Shown here: positions 59,601 to 64,000 of the stretch, one piece after another
Layout: every line of letters starts with the position of its first letter
Position numbering within the stretch: position 1 is the first letter of the stretch
DNA from: Strongylocentrotus purpuratus
Lineage: Eukaryota; Echinodermata; Echinoidea; Camarodonta; Strongylocentrotidae
DNA: 64,000 nucleotides
Reading direction: 5' to 3'
Assembly (NCBI RefSeq): GCF_000002235.5
Contig: NW_022145612.1
Location: 20,226,360 to 20,290,359, forward strand
Position numbers and translations under genes: made by a program
Notes under the pieces: generated by a model
Seen by the model: only the letters and a program-made list of their open reading frames with translations
What the model was told of the DNA's origin: nothing
Database searches by the model: none

Positions 59601-61332
59601 CAAATGTGACTGATGACATACTGTGTGGATTGATGATGAGTAATGACAACTAATATTAATATTATAATGCAAGGCCTTTGTTTTTGTATTGAAATGTCTA
59701 AGTTCACATGTATGAATTGCAGTGATTGATCGATGTAAGAACATATTTGGAACACACATTGTGAGGTTTCCTTCTGTTGAAAATATTAATTATTAAGAGA
59801 AACACATGTACTGATATAGTCCATGCCTTTCTGTAGTACAAGAGGGCAGACCTTATATAGACTGATACTAACCAACGCAATAGTTATGCTGATAGTAGGC
59901 CACATTTCCTGGGAGTATAAAGTGCACTTCCTGGTCATCTACATACAGAATACTGTAGTTTGCATTATATAGCAAATCTTATACATGTACTGTAAGTAAT
60001 TTATAAGAAAGAAAATAAAATGGGAGAAAACTGAACTAGTTGGCAGAAATAAGTTGATCAGCAAATTGACTTAAGATTATTAATTTAGCAGATCTTATTC
60101 AGGTAGTTTTTGAGGGAGCCTGAACAAATAAATGTACCCGGTAACTAAATATAGTAGGCCTACATGTATAGTACATTGTACATGCATGTGTGCACAATTA
60201 CTGTATAAGTGTTTTGAGTGGGGTGCAAAGAGTGCACTGCACATTTTCAAAGACTGCACTGCACATTTTCAAAGACTTTCAAATTAAAGCAAAAATGAAT
60301 ATTACACGTACATGGTTGGTTTATAATTCTGAATAATTGAATACTGAATTATTCTTTTTCTTACATGTACACTGTGTCTTTGCTTTATCCCAAGCATTAT
60401 ACCTCAAGTATGTAGAAAGGGTTGTGTGGTAAATCTCAGAGAGTCTGAGTAACATGGAATAGCTTTGACGGTGCTTGGAAAATGTCCCGACTGATGCAAA
60501 TTGTGTGAAATTGAAAGGAGAGGGGATAGGATCAAGTTCATCTGCTTAATGCACAGACGGTTTGTCGATGCAGCGCTACATGTAGCCAAGGTGCAATTAG
60601 AGAAGAATCTACGTACTCATGCATGCAAATTCATGCCGGGTGAATCCAATATGCAGGCATGGACTCCTCGCCATTTTATTTTTAACTCAATATGTCCATG
60701 ATACTGCATTTGAAATTGCAAAGCGAGTTGGGGGGAACTCGTGAGGATACTGATGGTAGTACATGTACATTACTACCTTAATGTTCTTATAAATACAAAG
60801 ATAAAAAGCATGATGATATTTTATTTTCACTCAACAAATTAAGTACAAATAAAAGGTATATCAGAGGGATGGAGTTGTACTACTCTTGTAAAGTTTCATA
60901 AACAGAAAGAAGAAAGCTCTGGACATGTACATGTACATACATGTATGTGTGCATTACAATGTGTGTATTAAAGTCAGGCAAATTTTAGTTATCTTTCGGC
61001 TTTACTTATGTGTGCTGCATAAAGTGCACCATAGAAAATAAAGAGGCAACCAAATTAAACCAATCTTGTTTTTATTAAAGCCATTACACTTGTAGACTTG
61101 TACTGTAGCGTGTATGTGCTTACATAGTATAGTCCATTTCCTTAATGCTTTGTACATGTACATGTACGTGTAAGTTTTATAGATAACTAACTGGTTTTTA
61201 TACAGACCAGGAGGAATTCTTGCCCTGACTTCTTTGTTCTTAGCTGGAAGTATAAACATTGATTTAGGGAAGACTAGTTGATAGAGCAAAGCAAGAAAAG
61301 ATAATTAACTGTTTTGTGGATCAGAGTCCAAG
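56690..61332 (+). other. G-alpha intron 3, TACATGTA-rich part
   Basis: No exon of the G-alpha gene was found. The palindromes TACATGTA and GTACATGTAC occur dozens of times, singly or as short runs (for example 57515-57535, 57660-57710, 60925-60945). A GC-rich patch at 57950-57990 contains GGCGGGCGGGCGGGC. Confidence 0.6.
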
Positions 61333-63391
61333 GGTGCGTTCAATCGAATTTTCGAAGCTAGAATCACAAACATGAATCACAAATCAAAACGCCATTACAA
61401 ACAACAAGGTCACTGCGGTTAGCGTTCAAGCGATTTTTTTTATCAACGCTGATTCTAGCTCATTTCGAGCCCAGCCACTGCGGATCACACTAAAGTTTGA
61501 CCCAGGAAGTAAAGGTCAACTTCGGCGCGCGCTTTTTGGAATTGTTTACGGCCGACTGTCGACTGCTGTTTTGAGCATAGATCGCAATAATAAAACAAAG
61601 AATGAGAAGGTGATGGAAGGAAGAAACAAAAAATAACATAAGGAAAGACAGAAAGAGAAAGTGATAGAGTTATTAAAACAAAGAATAACGTAAGAGAATG
61701 TGATATAAGGAAGAAACAAGAATGACATAAGGAAAGGCAGAAAGAGAAAGTGATAGAATGCTTAAAACAAACAATAACAAAAGAGAAAGTGATAGAATAA
61801 TTATAAAAACAAAGAATAACATTATGAAAGACAAAAAGAGAAAGTGATACAAGGAAGAAACTAAGATAACATAAGGAAAGACGGAAAGAGAAAGTGATAG
61901 AGTTATTAAAAACAAAGAATTACATAAGAAAGGCTGAGAGAAGGAAAAGAACAAAGATTAACATAAGAATAGAAGGAAGAAACAAAGAATAACAAAAGAG
62001 AAAGTGATAGAATTATAAAAATAAAGAATAAAATAAGAGAAGGTGATAGAAGAAAAAAAAAAGAATAACATAAGAATAGAAGGAAGAAACAAAGAATAAC
62101 ATAAGGAAAGACAGAAAGAGAAAGTGATAGAATGATTGAAACAAAGAATAACATAAGAGAAAGTGATAGAATTATAACAACAAAGAATAACAAAAGAGAA
62201 GGTGATAGAAGGAAAAAAACAAAGAATAACATAAGAATAAAAGGAAGAAACAAAGAATAACATAATGAAAGACAAAAAGAGAATGTGATACAAGGAAGAA
62301 ACAAAGAATAACATAAGGAAAGACAGAAAGAGAAAGTGATAGAATGATTGAAACAAAGAATAACATAAGAGAAAGTGACAGAATTATAACAACAAAGAAT
62401 AACATAAGAGAAGGTGATAGAAGGAAAAAAACAAAGAATAACATAAGAATAAAAGGAAGAAACAAAGAATAACATAAGGAAAGACAGAAAGAGAAAGTGA
62501 TAGAATGATTGAAACAAGGAATAACATAAGAGAAAGTGACAGAATTATAACAACAAAGAATAACATAAGAGAAGGTGATAGAAGGAAAAAACAAAGAATA
62601 ACATAAGAATAAAAGGAAGAAACAAAGAATAACATAATGAAAGACAAAAAGAGAATGTGATACAAGGAAGAAACAAAGAATAACATAAGGAAAGACAGAA
62701 AGAGAAAGTGATAGAATGATTAAAACAAAGAATAACATAAGAGAAGTGAGTGAAGGGAAAACCAAAGATTAACATAAGAATAGAAAGAAGAAACAAAGAA
62801 TAACAAACGAGAAAGTGATAGAATTATAAAAACAAAGAATTACATAAGAAAGGCTGAGAGAAGGAAAAGAACAAAGATTAACATTAAAAATAGAAAGAAG
62901 AAACAAAGAATAACAAACGAGAAAGTGATAGAATTATAAAAACAAAGAATAACATAAGAGAAGTTGATAGAAGAAAAAAACAAAGAATAACATAAGAATA
63001 GAAGGAAGAAACAAAGAATAACATAAGGAAAGACAGAAAGAGAAAAAGATAGAAGGAAAACAAGGTATACATAACGGAACAGGCCACAATAAAGAGCATG
63101 GTATAGTAAACGCAAATTGCATGAAAAGCAGGCGCGCGGTTTTTGCCCAAACCGGAACAGGCTCCGTCATACAATCATGATTGAAAACTCCGTCCGTTCA
63201 ATCGAATTTTAGCGACCGTGATTCTGCAGAATCATGATTCAAAACGCATCTTTTTCAGCGTTTCATGTTTGTGTTTTCAAAGACGTTTATTTTTACGACC
63301 GACGAAAAAATCGCTTGAACGCATTGCGTTTTAAACTAAACGTCTTTAGAAACCGTGATTCTAGGGTGAAAAAGTGTCGATTAAACGCACC
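61333..63391. mobile_element. 2.1-kb TIR element filled with a purine-rich tandem array (G-alpha intron 3)
   Basis: The left end is GGTGCGTTCAATCGAATTTT and the right end TCGATTAAACGCACC, with CCAAG flanking at 61328-61332 and 63392-63396. TAGAATCAC and GTGATTCTAG blocks and a GCGTTCAAGCGATTTTTT block also pair between the ends. A further GTTCAATCGAATTTTAGCGA near 63195 repeats the left terminus, so one element may sit inside another. The middle is a tandem array. No transposase is present. Confidence 0.65.
61580..63060. repeat. Higher-order purine-rich tandem array
   Basis: Basic units of about 30-40 bp, such as ACAAAGAATAACATAAGAGA followed by AAGTGATAGAA, are arranged in longer blocks that recur roughly every 160-215 bp (for example near 62101, 62312, 62472 and 62686). 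The minus strand is open for hundreds of bases as a Leu/Phe/Ser-rich frame. That is a by-product of the A/G strand bias, not a gene. Confidence 0.9.
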
Positions 63392-63396
63392 CCAAG

Positions 63397-64000
63397 TTTG
63401 CCTTGAAGTTGATATAGCCATGGACCTACTAAGAAGTAGGTCCATGATATGACGAAGGGATGGGCTATTGGATACAATGTCACGTGTACATTTACAAGTA
63501 GATGTTTATGTATCCATTAGTTGTCCTACATGTATGACTTGATTTGTATGACTTACCCAAAGGGAATATATTTAAAGGGTTTTGTTTTTCTAATTACAAC
63601 ATGTACATGTAATGTACAGTACATGTAAATTTTGCTATTTATTTCAAGCAAATAAACATACTCTGAACATAGTAAAACTTCCTGTGGCTTATAATCTACT
63701 ACCTCGAGATTGCCCTTTTACATAATTGCAACAATTATACTATAAATACACTTAATACAGGTGACAGATCAGTATTTTTGCCTTTATCTATGTGCTGTTC
63801 ATATGTATTTGACTATTTGTACATGTACAGTGTATGTATTTACTGTATGTACATGTACTGTACATGTAAGAATGACATTTGTTTGCCTTAACGGTTTGCT
63901 TTTTCCAACAAGTTCTATACATGTACATGTTAACCTACATCTTCCATGATTAACAATGAATTTGAATAGTTGAAATGCAATCTCTTTGTATATTGGAGTG
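63397..64000 (+). other. G-alpha intron 3, right edge of window
   Basis: AT-rich intronic DNA with more TACATGTA palindromes (near 63600, 63820-63870 and 63915). No exon is seen before the window ends. Confidence 0.6.

Noticed and set aside
61546-63174. Long Leu/Phe/Ser-rich open frames on the minus strand, up to about 200 residues, resembling multi-pass membrane proteins
   Set aside because: They are translations of an A/G-rich tandem array. All three minus-strand frames look alike and the same phrases recur, so this is strand composition and not coding.
54398-64000. Fourth exon of the G-alpha gene
   Set aside because: I looked for the expected block after residue 101 and found no match bounded by splice sites, so it is presumably beyond the window.
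1-64000. LTR retrotransposon, retrovirus-like or Polinton-like copies
   Set aside because: No paired long terminal repeats, capsid, envelope, integrase or protein-primed polymerase signatures were recognised. All reverse-transcriptase remnants are LINE-type.

Overview
The window is animal nuclear DNA. It has spliced genes with GT-AG introns, long intergenic tracts full of small DNA-transposon relics, and low-complexity runs. The best guess is an echinoderm, probably a sea urchin. The gene set is bilaterian, and the window contains a foldback transposon with satellite-like arms of the kind classically described as TU elements in sea urchins. The species cannot be fixed from sequence alone.

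Four protein-coding genes are supported. (1) MNS1, minus strand, 4576-13442, eight coding exons, 499 residues: a coiled-coil ciliary doublet-microtubule protein. (2) PSMB4, plus strand, 14038-20358, seven coding exons, 255 residues: proteasome subunit beta-7. The two are head-to-head, with about 595 bp between start codons. (3) A galactose-3-O-sulfotransferase (GAL3ST family), minus strand, 34505-38520, two coding exons (446 residues) plus a possible 42-nt cassette exon. (4) The first three coding exons of a G-protein alpha-i gene, plus strand, 50003-54397. Its third intron runs off the right edge. For all four, splice phases join exactly and the proteins match their families in length or exon size.

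Layout: 1-4575 intergenic, with a MITE; 4576-20358 the MNS1/PSMB4 divergent pair, whose introns hold several MITEs, a LINE scrap and a 0.7-kb CAG-ended element; 20359-21975 PSMB4 3' UTR; 21976-34504 repeat-rich intergenic DNA with LINE fragments and a 3.0-kb foldback element (24977-27991) whose arms are inverted arrays of a 26-bp repeat; 34505-38520 GAL3ST; 38521-50002 gene-free, with a 2.2-kb TIR element carrying a ~115-bp tandem array, a nested second element, an inverted-repeat element and a near-perfect mariner-type hairpin; 50003-64000 the G-alpha gene, whose introns hold a ~180-bp spaced motif series, many TACATGTA palindromes and a 2.1-kb TIR element filled with a purine-rich array.

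The genes do not form a pathway, although MNS1 and PSMB4 may share a promoter region. The most striking theme is that three separate mobile-element-like units, each bounded by inverted repeats and short target duplications, carry satellite-type tandem arrays. No LTR retrotransposon, retrovirus-like or Polinton-like copy, CRISPR array, rRNA or tRNA gene was recognised.
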